The notes below the pieces were generated by a model, which was not told where the DNA came from, made no database searches, and worked only from the letters and a program-made list of their open reading frames with translations. Of a stretch of 64,000 nt of DNA, positions 20,970 to 32,199 are shown piece by piece (positions within the stretch are counted from its first letter, which is position 1; each line of letters opens with the position of its first letter). The DNA is from Micrasema longulum (Eukaryota > Arthropoda > Insecta > Trichoptera > Brachycentridae): the NCBI GenBank assembly GCA_022494885.1, contig JAGVSM010002760.1:1-64000 (forward strand). Direction: 5' to 3'. The position numbers were made by a program, and so were the translations under genes.

Positions 20970-22930
20970 TAATTTCGTATTAACTACATACTCATATAAC
21001 AAAAACATCATAAAAAATACATGGCAAATCAAATATAAATAAAAACGTGAATAAAAAATAAAATTGAAATAAAACCAACTCTTTAAAACCAATATTTGAA
21101 AAACTATCAAGGAGTTTCTCACTCAAATTACCCCCCCCCCCATAAAGAATATCCAGTCCTAATACTCTTTTTTGAAAATATATTTTGTCCTTGAGAGCTT
21201 TACGCGCTCTTCCGAAACATTAAACGCTCTCGGAGCGATAAAAGAGACGTGTCTCTGAGCAAAAGTCGTCCTATTTTACACATAGAACTAAATTGGTTCT
21301 ATTTCACACATAAAACTATATATTTTTGGCTACTTTTTGTTTATTTTTCTAATGAGTATTAGGCTGTATTCTTCATTCGTCCAGGAACAGAAAAGTTTTT
21401 TACTTAGTGAAGTAAAAGAAATATGTTTTTTTATATTTGAGAATAAAAGGTATTTAAAGCATTAATTAGATATTAGCGTGTCTTTTTATAGCTAAGTATA
21501 GAGTATAAAACTCTTTGTATATTAACCTAATTTATCTGCAAATAAAAATTCTCGATGGGCTATCTTACAATACATTTTTTAAAATACAATGAATAAGTAC
21601 TTTGGCGGACTTATTACCAAAAGTTATATCTTCCAGCCAACCTAAAACAGACCGGCCAAAAGAATGGGTCAAAAATTTGTACCAAAAACAAAATATATAT
21701 CAGAAGATACGCCATGCATGAAAAGCAAGCATTAATAAAAAATAATAATTGTTTTTTTAATGGGGATATAAGGCTTGCATGTATTAACTTAAATTAACGT
21801 ACATTGTGTTAAATTTATAAAAGTATGAGGAGTATGGAATCTGATAATAACTCCGGAAGAAGAGAGGAAGCGGAACTAAGGAAATAAAAGGAACCATATT
21901 TTTTAAAAACAGTAAAATGAAGGGAGGTAGAGTTTCTAAGGATATATAGGTTTCAAGCATTTCTCGAAAGAGGCCAGTTAAGGTTGAAAAATGATGTACT
22001 ATGACGAGGAATGGAAAGTGTTCTCTTCTTAGAAGAGCGAAGAGAATGACTATGATCAGAAAGGTAAATCAAATTCTAAGCAAGATGTTTTGGAGTGCAC
22101 AGGTTGTTAAGAATATTATAAAGAAGTAAGAGAGATTGAAAGTTTATGCGCCTATAAAAACAAATAAAGATTTTTAGTAGATAAATAATTGACCCATTAA
22201 AACTTTAAACAAATAATAAAAAAATACTTGTATTTATTTCGTTTATCATTTTTTTATAAACAAATAAATGGACTATTGCTTGGCCTTGTTAGGGCATTTT
22301 CAAACAAATTTAAAAACTATCTTCTTTTAAAAATGGCCTGATAAGGGGAAACAATTGTCCAGGTTTATTCTTATTCTTAGTGGTGAGGGTCAGTGCTATG
22401 CAAGCTCCTGACGTCTCTGCGGCTAGTGAATTATCCAGCCTTAGTAAAAAAATACAAAAATCGAAATAAAATATACAAAATTAGTAGAAGAATCAAAACA
22501 GTGTTTAATTTTTATGTTGTAATTTTATATCAATATGAAGTTCTACAGAATACACGCCAACCAACAGTAAATGAAACAGAACCAATTTCATCGTGTAAAC
22601 ATTTTTTTCTATCCAATAAGGAAATATTATAACGTTATTTTTAAAAATAATTTGAAATGAAATAAAATACATCTTATTCCATAAAAATACGTTTTGTTGA
22701 AAAAAGTGTTCACTTTTAAGTGACTTCTAAATTGTAAGCGACCAAAATTGTAAGTGACTTAAAATATTTTATTTGCTTTTTCCCTTAGTTTAAATTCATT
22801 CAATCCTATTTTAACATAAATCACGAACTAAATTCGACATACTGCCAGCTGGCGCATTATTTATACAAACCTCCACATAATTAAAGTTTTTTTTTTAAAT
22901 ATAATAAAAGCTTTTAAAAATCATCACTAT
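20970..22930. other. Unassigned AT-rich stretch
   Basis: A C10 homopolymer lies at about 21131-21140. A purine-rich segment at about 21830-22140 (GGAAGAAGAGAGGAAGCGGA) looks like decayed coding sequence, but no family is recognised. Confidence 0.4.
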
Positions 22931-22944
22931 TATAGTTTCCTTAT

Positions 22945-23243
22945 CCAAGGGTGAAGTGAGGAAGGCCTGTTGATGATTGTCAACAGGCCGGCTTCTTCAG
23001 AAGAGTTATAAGTGGTTGCCTCTTCACAAGAGCAAAACTGAGAAATTCCTGATTGGCCCACTATAGAATATTTTTCCAGATTCCAACACTGAAAGACAAA
23101 TAAGGACTTCTTAAAAACGGAAAAAATACACTTTAAGAAATATAAACCATTTACAAGCGTAATACTAGTATAAAATATAAGAATGAAATACAAAGTAATA
23201 TAAACCATGGGCGTAACTCTAAAAATAAATGGCAAAAGCGCGC
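22945..23243 (+). mobile_element. R1-like LINE 3' UTR, copy 3
   Basis: This is the plus-strand counterpart of the 3' UTRs at 19370-19560 and 62660-62890. Shared pieces are GTCAACAGGCC, TCAGAAGAGTT, TAAGTGGTTGCCTC.TCACAAG, AAATTCCTGATTGG and AGAAATATAAACCAT. It starts with the hairpin GGCCTGTTGA...TCAACAGGCC, here a perfect 10-bp stem. No protein-coding part is present, so this is a strongly 5'-truncated insertion. Confidence 0.75.
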
Positions 23244-23244
23244 A

Positions 23245-23440
23245 GGACACTGCTTTAGTACTCAAATCGCAGCGTTTATTGATAAAAAAAAATATTTGGA
23301 TGGCAAGGTGATCAGTCTTCTTCAGATCAATATTTATTTAAAGAACCACCTTTAAAATAAATTTTTCACGTTCACACTGCCAGAAATCGTACCTAGCAAA
23401 GGCGCCAACTATTACTCTACAAGGCCGATTTATATCCACT
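23245..23440 (-). repeat. SINE C, copy 3
   Basis: Reversed body: GACACTGCTTTAGTACTCAA, GCAAGGTGATCAGTCTTCTT and CACACTGCCAGAAATCGTAC (a mutated B box), then GCGCCAACTATTACTCTACA near the head. It begins directly where the R1-like LINE 3' end stops. Confidence 0.75.
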
Positions 23441-23621
23441 CAATTTTCGTTTTCGAATTAAAAACATTCGTCTAGGGTCATGGTTCTATTTCACACACGA
23501 GAAATACAAATATTTACTCAATTCGCATTTTATCCAAAAATATATATCTTCACTGAGACGAATAAATTATTGACAAATATATGCATTTTTAGTTTGTTAA
23601 TGAACACTTTTAAATTATAAA

Positions 23622-23868
23622 TCATCATCGCCATCAAACTCATATTCAAACCTGATAGTGTTTGGAGCACTGCTTTAGAAAAGTACACGCAGTGTATTTC
23701 AATCATGTTTTATAGGCAGATAAGGTAACCAGTCTAACGCTTCTTATCCAGGGATAGTGAAATATTGCGGTATAAAAAATATTTCATGTTGACCCTGGTA
23801 GGAATCGAATCCAGGACATCTAGCATGGTAGGCAAACACGTCAACTACTACACTTCGAGCGGACTTTT
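23622..23868 (-). repeat. SINE C, copy 4, near full length
   Basis: Reversed: the (ATG)n end appears as ATCATCATCG at about 23622. The body includes GTTTGGAGCACTGC and AGATAAGGTAACCAGTCTAA, and the B box is GGAATCGAATCCAGG near 23800. TAGGCAAACACGTCAACTAC and ACTACACTTCGAGC represent the head. It is one of the best full-length references for the family in this window. Confidence 0.85.
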
Positions 23869-24127
23869 ATCAGCTTGTTTTTTTTCTCACCATTTTTATC
23901 TATCAGAAGCCATCGAGTTGACACACAGAACTGTATTCTTTATCCATAAAATGTTTTCGTATTGTCTGACAAAGATACATATTAATGCCGAGGATTGTAG
24001 ATGCTTACTACATGTCAAAATTAAAATAGAAAAAAAATAACAATTTTAAAAAATATATATACAAATGCCGATCATGAAGTTTCGCATTATATTAAATAAA
24101 TTGTCTTTGTTTTATGAATGTTTGTAT

Positions 24128-24205
24128 GTATATGCGCATTGGTGTATGTTCATGGGTGTTTATGTATGTGTGTATTTGTATGTGTGTATATATATGTGTG
24201 TGTGT

Positions 24206-24249
<44 letters not shown>

Positions 24250-24250
24250 T
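24128..24250. repeat. Compound (GT)n/(TA)n microsatellite
   Basis: TGTATGTATATGCG-type repeats pass into (TGTG)n and then an uninterrupted (TA) run near 24217-24244. The open frame across it is an artefact of the repeat. Confidence 0.95.
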
Positions 24251-24254
24251 CAAA

Positions 24255-24900
24255 TGTGTACACGAGTAAGTTTATATTTTATTAATATGTGCTTTCTATT
24301 AACTTGTAAATCATTAACATGTATTGAAATGTAATTGCCTAGCTTGGAACGGGTTATGTACCCTTGTTAACTGGGCAAAAAATCATAAAATTGTATTTAT
24401 GATAAAATTTATAAATCAACAAATTTTAAGCTGCCCATTGTTTATTTAATACAGTTAGAAAATTTGTTTACATGTATTCTGAAATAATATTTATTACCTT
24501 TGATCACTCACTTCATTAATTCGAAACGTAATTTAGCTTGGGAAAACTTTTACCATTTACACTTAATATTGCTTTGTTTTTTCTGAATACCAAAACTCGA
24601 ATTAAATGAAAACCGGAAAAGGTAGTAGCTTCTTGAGAAATACTTCCTGTTTCCTTTTAGGAACTTCTTCGCACGCGTAAACTTAGCTCAATACGGACGA
24701 GGAACATTATCACGTTTTCATTTTCCTACAATTGTATTTTTAACATAACAAGAAAACTCTTCGCATTATATTACACTTATCCTCCGGGACTTAATTTTAT
24801 CATTAGAGTTTTTTATAAATTCTTTATGTCCTAAGTGACAAAATATATTGATAATTACAATTGCTTAGTTTTAATAAACACATATTAAATTCAGTGATAG
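24255..24900. other. No recognised feature
   Basis: AT-rich sequence without a known motif up to the left end of the piggyBac-like candidate. Confidence 0.4.
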
Positions 24901-24905
24901 TTGAA

Positions 24906-26981
24906 CCCTGCAGTGGTCACGCGGGGTTCATATATCACGCATTACACACTACCATAAAAGATAGAATATCTAGAACTCCAAGTAAATGATATTTATGTCT
25001 GTGTTCCCCGCTCAGAGTGTATCGTGCTCTGGAGACTCTTGGGCGTGTCAGGATGATTTCTAGAAGTTTGTGGTGCACATATGTAACCCTCGCGGCCTGT
25101 TACGTAAATGTTTTTTCACAATATTTTCATAGATGTTTATTTATTTCATTTTATTTTTTATTTCATTAATTTTAAAACATGAGTATATAAACAACATAAA
25201 ATTAAAAAAATAAAACAAAAATAAATCAAATATAGAATAGCGTTTAGAAGTATAATTGGTGTACAAAAGAAGATGAGTCTATAAACAACATAATTTTTAA
25301 AAATACAATACAAATAAACAAACTATAGAACAGTGTTTAGAAGTAAAATTGGTATAAAAAAAAGCAGTAAAGAGAGAAAAATTTGCATGAGATATTAAAA
25401 ATTTAAATTAGATAAACAAATATAATAATGCATGAAATAAATGCAGTTTGAAGCTTTAATGCAGCTAGGTACATAATATAATAATACAATAATAACAAAA
25501 TATTAACTTCTATTTGATATGGAACATAAACATATATTGCTCTTTAAAATTTATAAGACTCACGTAAAAGACATTGATGTTGCTAGCACATTTGTTTGTA
25601 AGTGCATGCATCCACACTACTGGTGAACTCAGTTCGGCGAGCTGCAATTGGTCGATCATAGACCGCAGCAGAACAAAGTATTGCATCGGGTAACTCAACC
25701 AGGCACTCACACATTAATAAAATTTATGAGTTCACAACAATCAAACATTGATGTTATTATTTTTAATTAAAAGTAAGTCATTTTATTTTCGTCTGTTTTC
25801 TTATGTTTGGATACTTAAATATTTTTTTAAGTATGTGTAAACCTATATACTCAATCGGAATATTTTGTTCAAAATTGATAAAACGCAAAAAATTATGCTG
25901 AACTATTTCGATGTCTTTAACATGAACCCTGTAATACGGTGACCATTTATAACTGAGTTATATTCGAGTTGACTTTGTACTAGGGCAATATACAATATTT
26001 TCATTATTTTTATTGACTCAAAATCTCTTAACGTTGGCAGCAAAAATTACATTCTTAACATTTATTGTTTGACGTTATATTATGTTTACATATTGTACAA
26101 TAGAAATTTGATTGTGAATGTAGACATAAATTATTGTACTGTTTGTCCGTTATATGTAAGTGTATGGGCACTAACATAGTAATGGGATGGTACATTTTAT
26201 ATGTTTAAGTTACGAGCGGCGCGAAGCACCCAGCTCTATTCATTCGGGTTTCGCCTTCCTAGTCATTCCTCATCTTTACTATTATAATTGTTTTGAACTT
26301 TCTAATATAATTTTAAAACGAAGTAGAAGCGTTTTCATTGTAAATCTGAAGTATTGAAGATCAGCCAAGAATTTCATAATTATTAATAATAAATTATGTT
26401 TTATATGCAGCAAAGCTAGGAATAAAATACAATAATAAATTTAACCATTACTTTGTGAACCGGACAATAAGAAATATTATGAAGAGAATGTAGGCTCTGA
26501 CGATAAACAAAATTTTTTAGAGGAATAGGATTTTTAATCCGAACCTTTGTCGTTCGTAAGGTACCTCTGGCTAGTCCCAAATTGTCAAAAAGTGAGGTGC
26601 TGATTGGTGATTTTTATAAGAATGTTAAAGTTCCCTTTGTTAAAAAAATGCACCATCAAATAGAGGAAAAATTCACCAGCATAACATTGTATTTGCATCA
26701 CCTGGGCCTAAGGGGTTAGTTTGACAAAAAACATCAAGCAATACTCTTTATATCCATTTTTGTTAGTTGCCCCAAATTGGAGTCCAAAAATGTAATATTT
26801 GAAATAACCTTGCGGTATTTTTTGTAATTAAATTTAAGATGAAAATAAAATTTTGGTATTATTTCAATTTGAAAAACTAATTATGCGCAAGCGTTTTATT
26901 TAAATATCCCGAAATCAGATGGTGGCGTATGTATCCTGCGCGACCACACGCGGCACATATTGAGACGCGATCACTGTAGGG
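24906..26981. mobile_element. Candidate non-autonomous piggyBac-like element
   Basis: The left end CCCTGCAGTGGTCACGCG (24906) and the reverse complement of the right end, CCCTACAGTGATCGCG (ending at 26981), agree apart from two substitutions and one indel. TTAA follows the right end (26982-26985). TGAA precedes the left end (24902-24905), one change from TTAA. CCCT ends with a TTAA target are typical of piggyBac elements. The 2.1-kb interior is AT-rich, has a roughly 92-bp tandem duplication (25178-25365), and shows no recognisable transposase. I infer a gutted or MITE-like element. Confidence 0.5.
25178..25365. repeat. Two-unit tandem duplication, about 92 bp each
   Basis: Both units share TATAAACAACATAA, ATAGAA(T/C)AG(C/T)GTTTAGAAGTA and AATTGGT. 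The second unit is diverged by roughly 15-20 percent by eye. Confidence 0.75.
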
Positions 26982-27325
26982 TTAATAATGCTCTGAAAAA
27001 GCGTAACATCTGCCACACAAACTACAAGCAGCTTTTGCTAAAGCGAACGTGAAAATTTGATGTTTTCATTTAAAAAAAAGATAATTTTTATGACTATCTA
27101 TACGTTAATTTTTTTAATGTAACGTAATTAAAATAACACAAAATGCTGCCCAAGTTCTTGTATGTTTAATATACTATTTTTTTTTTAAAGTTAGGAATGC
27201 CAATATGTTTATTATCTTCATGTAGCTAAATTTTATTTTTTTTCCGTTATTAAAAAGTATTTTCAGCGTTTTTTGAGTGCTAATCTCCGCTCACTGATTT
27301 GACTTTAAAAACAAATAAAATGTCA

Positions 27326-27480
27326 ATTTGTTTCTTCTTTTTTGGGTGATACCGTGTATGTTGGATTAGTTCCGACGTTTTGGCTACCATTGCAGGAGCC
27401 ATCTCCAGGGTAAACTAAGTGAATCGAAACGTTGGAACAAATCCAACACACACGGTATCACCAAAAAAGAAGAAACAAAT
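27326..27480. repeat. Foldback element with 50-bp arms
   Basis: The left arm (27326-27380), containing TTTCTTCTTTTTTGGGTGAT and ACCGTGTATGTTGGATTAGT, is matched by the reverse complement at 27427-27480. The loop of about 46 bp contains CCATTGCAGGAGCCATCTCC. Arms differ at only a few positions. Nothing coding is present. Confidence 0.85.
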
Positions 27481-27597
27481 GGATAACAGTGACCGTGCAA
27501 CCTTCGTACCTATATAAATAGGATATCTTTTCTACAATCGCAAAATAGTCAATTGAACATACACAAACTAGGGCAGCGAAATATTTTAAGTTTGTCG

Positions 27598-27720
27598 AAA
27601 TGTCTGTAGAACAAAGAGTGGATTTCACCACTGAAATAAGCCCTGTAAATGCCTCGATTTCCATTTTCTTCGTCTAAAATGTTCTCTTTTTTATCGTAGT
27701 ATATTATTTAAAATTACAAT
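27598..27720 (+). repeat. Repeat X fragment
   Basis: AATGTCTGTAGAACAAAGAG, then TGGATTTCACC, then AATAAGCCCTGTAAATGCCT and AAAATGTTCTC. Parts of modules a and b are joined directly to the reversed d-c end, so most of the unit is deleted. Confidence 0.65.
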
Positions 27721-28247
27721 TAACTACAAACCTTTCATCTTAGAAGAATGAAAAATTATTTTTTTACACATTTGATGGTTGAAATGACTTCAGAATCCCA
27801 AACATTATGAATCGTGATAATGCAGTTACGAATGAAAAAATGGTATACCAATTTTAGGGGAATCCAGTTTTACTGGTGTTTAAGTACATGCTGAAAAAAA
27901 TAAGATCGTGTGAATTCCACAGGATACATTTGCAAGAAAAGGGTTAAAAAAGCAAGTGGAGATTTAATTACCTGAAATGTGCGCTGAATATTAACTTACT
28001 TTAAATTTTTTTTTAAATAATGACCAGCTTAGCTTCAATTTTAGAGGCTTGTCGCCAGGTGAAAAAATATTTTTTTAAAGGCCGGGAGGAGAAAAAGAGG
28101 AGTATCAATTTACTAGGTATAGGGTGACCATAACAATGGAACATCGTAAAATGGGCTAGATTGAAAGGTTATTTGATTATTGATTAAAAGGACAAAACCG
28201 TGTGAATATTTTTATATGAGTATTTACTTTTTGTCCTTCATTTCGTC

Positions 28248-28493
28248 GCATTGGGGAAACAAGGCTCTTGTAATTTCATTATGTTTTGAGACATGAAAGT
28301 TTGAAATGAAGACATTATTTTATCGTATATATTTTAAATATATTTTCTAAATAAATGAAATATAAGTAAAGGGTTGATTTTGTTTTCCTTTGTAACTTTT
28401 ATACAGATAGAACCAATTTTTAAATGTGAATACAATAAAAGTAAAATGTAAAAAAAAAACATTTTATTTGATTAAACCTTGTTTCCCCAATGC
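28248..28493. mobile_element. MITE candidate with 17-bp perfect terminal inverted repeats
   Basis: GCATTGGGGAAACAAGG at 28248-28264 and its exact reverse complement at 28477-28493 enclose about 212 bp of AT-rich, non-coding DNA. No obvious target duplication flanks the ends (TTCGTC versus AACAGT). The superfamily therefore remains open. Confidence 0.55.
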
Positions 28494-28667
28494 AACAGTT
28501 TACTAAGAAATAGACACGTCTCGAAACTGGTAGACAAAGAAAAGTCGGTAAGTCGTTATGCACAAATATTTACTAACATTTGTTAATTATATTTGGCCAG
28601 CTGGAGCTTATTGCCAAATGGCTATTACTTTCAACCAATCAATAAAACAGTTATTGATTTCAATAAT

Positions 28668-29250
28668 GTTTTGATTATGTCCAAATGCTTATAGACGGGC
28701 TAGATTTTCTCCCTAGGGAGTTATTCATAATCAAATTTGTTGCAACAGAGAGAAAATACAACACACAAACAAAAACAAACAAACGAGAAGGGAATATGGA
28801 AGTCTAGGCATTTACAGGGTGATCTGTCATTACCTGATTTAAGTGGCCACTTTACACACTGTGTAACATTTACCTTTCTGCCTATGTTTAAACATCCACA
28901 TTTCCCCAGCAAGCATTTAGACATACTCAAAACATTGTTGAATGAACTACCTGGTGAAAGAAGAAGTATAAAAATTAGAAAATTGTTTTCCGGCGCTGCC
29001 CAGTAGGTGAATTGGTTCAGCCGGATGAATCTCACCCGCGTGATAAAGGTTTCAGCTCTTTCACTTCACAAAAGACAACAGATGGAAGAAAATGTGGATG
29101 TTTAAACATAGGCAGAATGGCAAATGTTAAACATTGTGTAAAGTGGCCACTTAAACCAGCCAATGGCAGATCATAAGCCCTGTAAATGCCTAGACATCCA
29201 TATTTCCTTCTCAAAAATATTTTCCCACTCTGTTGCAACAAATTTAAATA
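28668..29250 (+). repeat. Foldback repeat X, copy 3
   Basis: The left arm has TGTCCAAATGCTTATAGACG, CCCTAGGGAG, TTGTTGCAACAGAGAG, GAAGTCTAGGCATTTACAGG, AAGTGGCCACTT (28841-28852) and TTACACACTGTGTAA (28852-28866). A reversed module a (ACATACTCAAAACATTG) begins near 28920. The right arm then returns the same modules reversed, ending in CTCTGTTGCAACAAATTT near 29245. Paired arms are about 170 bp. Open frames here are by-products of the palindrome. Confidence 0.85.
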
Positions 29251-29254
29251 CAGT

Positions 29255-30290
29255 TATTTATTGTTTAATTTTATAGTTAAAATAGCGTTAACTTTTGTAT
29301 TTTTTGTTTTAAGGTAGGTATATTCTTTGTATGTAAAAATGCAGTTTATTGCGGTGACGAAACTTAAGATTAATGGTACAACGACAAGGTCCGTATTGTT
29401 GGGTGGAGAGGTTTGTTGTGTTATTTGGGGAATTTATTTTCGTAGGAGTGCCTTCCCATTCCCTAACAGAAAAGTATCCGAAAACTCTCTACAAGGAGTC
29501 GGAGATACAATTTCAGACTCACGTGATAAGGCTGTAATATGGTACTGAACAGAAACTCGAAAGGTTCAAATCTAATGATGAAAAAAAGAAAATTAAGGAA
29601 AGGGTTGGGCTATATTTAAATCAATTTAAAAGGATCAAGCTTTCGAAAAATTTATTGCCTATCCTCGGGATTAAATAAAGAATGTGACTTAATTTTTAAA
29701 ATACCAGATAATCTGACGGGGATGAAAATCTCTATTGAATTTCCGGATTCAACGGCATATCTTTAGCTGGTTAAAGTGATCGCTTTACACACTGCATAAC
29801 ATCCACATTTCTATAGATGTTGAAACATCCATTGCTAAACACAATACAATAGATGCAATAGATAGATAGTAGACAATATAATAGATACGACAAAATTATA
29901 TTTTCCCTCCTCCGCGCAGCCTCGACCACGCAGGATAGAACGCCGCAGATACGAAAGCTCGGCATCGGTTCGCACGTGAGCGCTGAGAAAATGAATAAAT
30001 GACGGCGATTGTTACGAGCTATTTCACGAAAAATACTATTAAATATTAAATTTATTAGAATATATCTTGGTATTTCATGAATAGTATAAGAACTGAATTA
30101 TAAAAATTATTTTTTCGGCCTCCATTTTGGCTAGGAAAAATATGTAGGAGGGAAGTGCACGTCGCGCAAATTGCTTTTATCACAAGTTCCTGTCCGTATG
30201 TGTTCATACGAGGACAACGAAATTGTTCTGAGGAAATAGTTGGTCCACCTATCTCGGTGGTGATGCTTCATGAACATTTTTTTTCCGACA
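29255..30290. other. Unassigned stretch with one X fragment
   Basis: At 29762-29838 a piece of X module d remains (TTTACACACTGCATAACATC). A GC-richer patch at about 29905-30010 and another at about 30150-30190 are unexplained. A frame at 29327-29548 is not recognised. Confidence 0.4.
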
Positions 30291-30295
30291 ATTTT

Positions 30296-30482
30296 TTTTT
30301 TTAAAGAAATATTTGCGTTCTTGTGATATATCCAAATATTTAATTTTGAGGGCCATTTTCAGCGAATTGTAAAGAATAACTCACTATTAGAAAATGGAAA
30401 TCAAGTTAGGGTAGAGTAGGATTCGAACCATGGACCTTTGAGCCTTTAGACCGAGACACTAGCCACGGGAACACAACCGGAT
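30296..30482 (-). repeat. SINE B, copy 1 (tRNA-derived)
   Basis: Reversed tRNA-like head: AGGATTCGAACCATGGACC (B box) near 30419-30437 and ACACTAGCCACGGGAACACAA (A-box side) near 30459. The body toward the 3' end reads AACTCACTATTAGAAAATGG, GGGCCATTTTCAGCGA and ATTTGCGTTCTTGTGA, ending in a T-run that is the poly(A) tail of the minus-strand element. Confidence 0.85.
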
Positions 30483-30568
30483 TTGCAACAAAATTGCTGA
30501 TTAATCGTGGACAATGGTCGAGTCCTGGGATAAACCAGTTATGTATTGTCCACGTGTACACTTCCTTT

Positions 30569-30725
30569 GAGAAAAAGACGGCCTCTGAGGTGTTAAGGCT
30601 AAGACGCTTTACTCACGCACGGAAAGTTCTGTGTTATTTTTCAACCTTAGGTGTTGCGCACTGTAATTAACTTCAGTAATTAACTTCAGTAATTAAGCCT
30701 CCTGGCCTATTATAGTGCAAAAAAC
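30569..30725 (+). repeat. SINE A, copy 3, decayed
   Basis: GACGGCCTCTGAGGTGTTAAG is a mutated A box, and the B box is gone (AAAGTTCTGTGTT). The 3' body GCCTCCTGGCCTATTATAGTGCA is preserved. A local tandem repeat, AATTAACTTCAGT, expanded to about two and a half units near 30665-30698. Confidence 0.75.
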
Positions 30726-30831
30726 AGTAATATTTCTGGCCAGTTACAGTTTTAGATAAAATTAACGTAATATAATTGCAGAAAAGTCCATTTTTAAAAA
30801 ATATTTACCTTGTACATATATGATAAATTAA

Positions 30832-31352
30832 CAATATTTTGAGTTTGTCCAAATTTTTGTAGACAAGGACTGGATTCAACTCCCGGGGTGCTATTTATAT
30901 TATCATATTACAACAGAGATGAAGAACATTAATAGAAGGTAATATAGAAGTCTAGGCATCTACAGGGCTTATGACCTGTCAATGGCTGGTTTAAGTTCCC
31001 ACTTTACACACTGTGTAACATTCACCATTCTGCTCATATTTGAACATCTATATTCCTTCAATTCTTTCATCTGTTGGTGTTTGTGAAGATAAAGAGCTGA
31101 AACCTGTATTTATGCGGGTGAGATTCATCTAATTGAATTTTTCACTTACATACTAGACAACGCCTGAAAATCTTTTTTTACTTAAGAATTGAAGAAATAT
31201 AGATGTTCGAATATGGGCAGAATGGTAAATGTTACACATTGTTTAAAGTGGCCACTTAAACTAGCCATTGACAGCTCATAAGCCCTGTAGATGCCTAGAC
31301 TTCTATATTACCTTCTCTTAAATGTTCTTCATCTCTGTTGTAATGTGTTACA
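30832..31352 (+). repeat. Foldback repeat X, copy 4
   Basis: Modules run forward from ACAATATTTTGAGTTTGTCC through ATTACAACAGAGATGAAGAA, TCTAGGCATCTACAGGGCTT, CCTTCAATTCTTTCATCTG and ACTAGACAACGCCTGAAAAT. They then reverse near 31190 (GAATTGAAGAAATATAGATG) and run back to ATCTCTGTTGTAATGTGTTA. The two arms pair over roughly 150-170 bp. There is no protein-coding content. Confidence 0.85.
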
Positions 31353-32195
31353 ATGAAAGCATCCACCCCTTTCCCGAAACTGTTCATAAAGACTTGAGTC
31401 TTTCTTCAGTTTCGCATATCAATATCAATTTTTTTTTTTTAAACTAATTAAGCGAAAATTTAATATTTCTTTACAATCAAACCGCGAAAATAACAAAACA
31501 AATAAACTTTAAAAACTTTCATTGTACCCCTCACTGCAGTTTTGTCAGTTTGTGATCAATCAAATACACATGGTCAGCACAATCACCCTTTTCTAATTTC
31601 CCAGTATTACAGTGGAGGAATACAGTGTTAGTTCTAAATTGAGACCGCGGCCGTACGCTCCAGATCCCGCATCGGAAAGGAAGAAGAACGTAGTAATACA
31701 AACAAATCAATCAAACGACACGAAACCCAAATACATATAGGAAACATTAGAATAATTTGCCCTATACAACATGCACTCAATCAACAGAAGAAAAACAATA
31801 CGTATCTATAACAAATCACAGTGGAACATCAAATCATTAAGACACTACCGGCAAAATCCTAACACAGATCCTAACACGATCCCTATCGAACTCAGGCGAA
31901 ATTACTTTTCTTCATAGTACTGATTTCCTCGCAAAAACCATTTTCCTAATACCAACAGTAGAAACAATCCTATGCAAAGACCTTAATCGTCCTAACAATC
32001 TCACAGACCTTAAAGCAGACGAAACGGGTCCTAGAGCATGGTCGGCGCGTGGTTCTCTTGAGTTAGTCTACTATTTAAATTTGTAATTTACCATTTCCCT
32101 TCTATGGGACAAAAACAACACAGACGGACAAGAGTTCAGTTCAGACAACCAATGCTAGTACCCAAGTATGCATCCCTTCATCTTAAACTGATTTA
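31353..32195 (+). other. Unassigned stretch with a C-rich, A-rich block
   Basis: From about 31640 to 32010 the plus strand is unusually rich in A and C and poor in G (AACACAGATCCTAACACGAT). Reading near 31797-31860 gives RIYNKSQWNIKSLRHYRQN, faintly like the QWN start of a LINE endonuclease domain, but stops follow. I treat it as possible ruined coding DNA only. Confidence 0.3.
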
Positions 32196-32199
32196 GTAC

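Noticed and set aside
24065..24334. 89-codon frame with Tyr/Ile/Val/Cys repeats
   Set aside because: It is the translation of a GT/TA microsatellite.
28721..29035. Overlapping 89- and 104-codon frames on both strands
   Set aside because: Both arise from the palindromic repeat X; mirrored arms give similar peptides on opposite strands.
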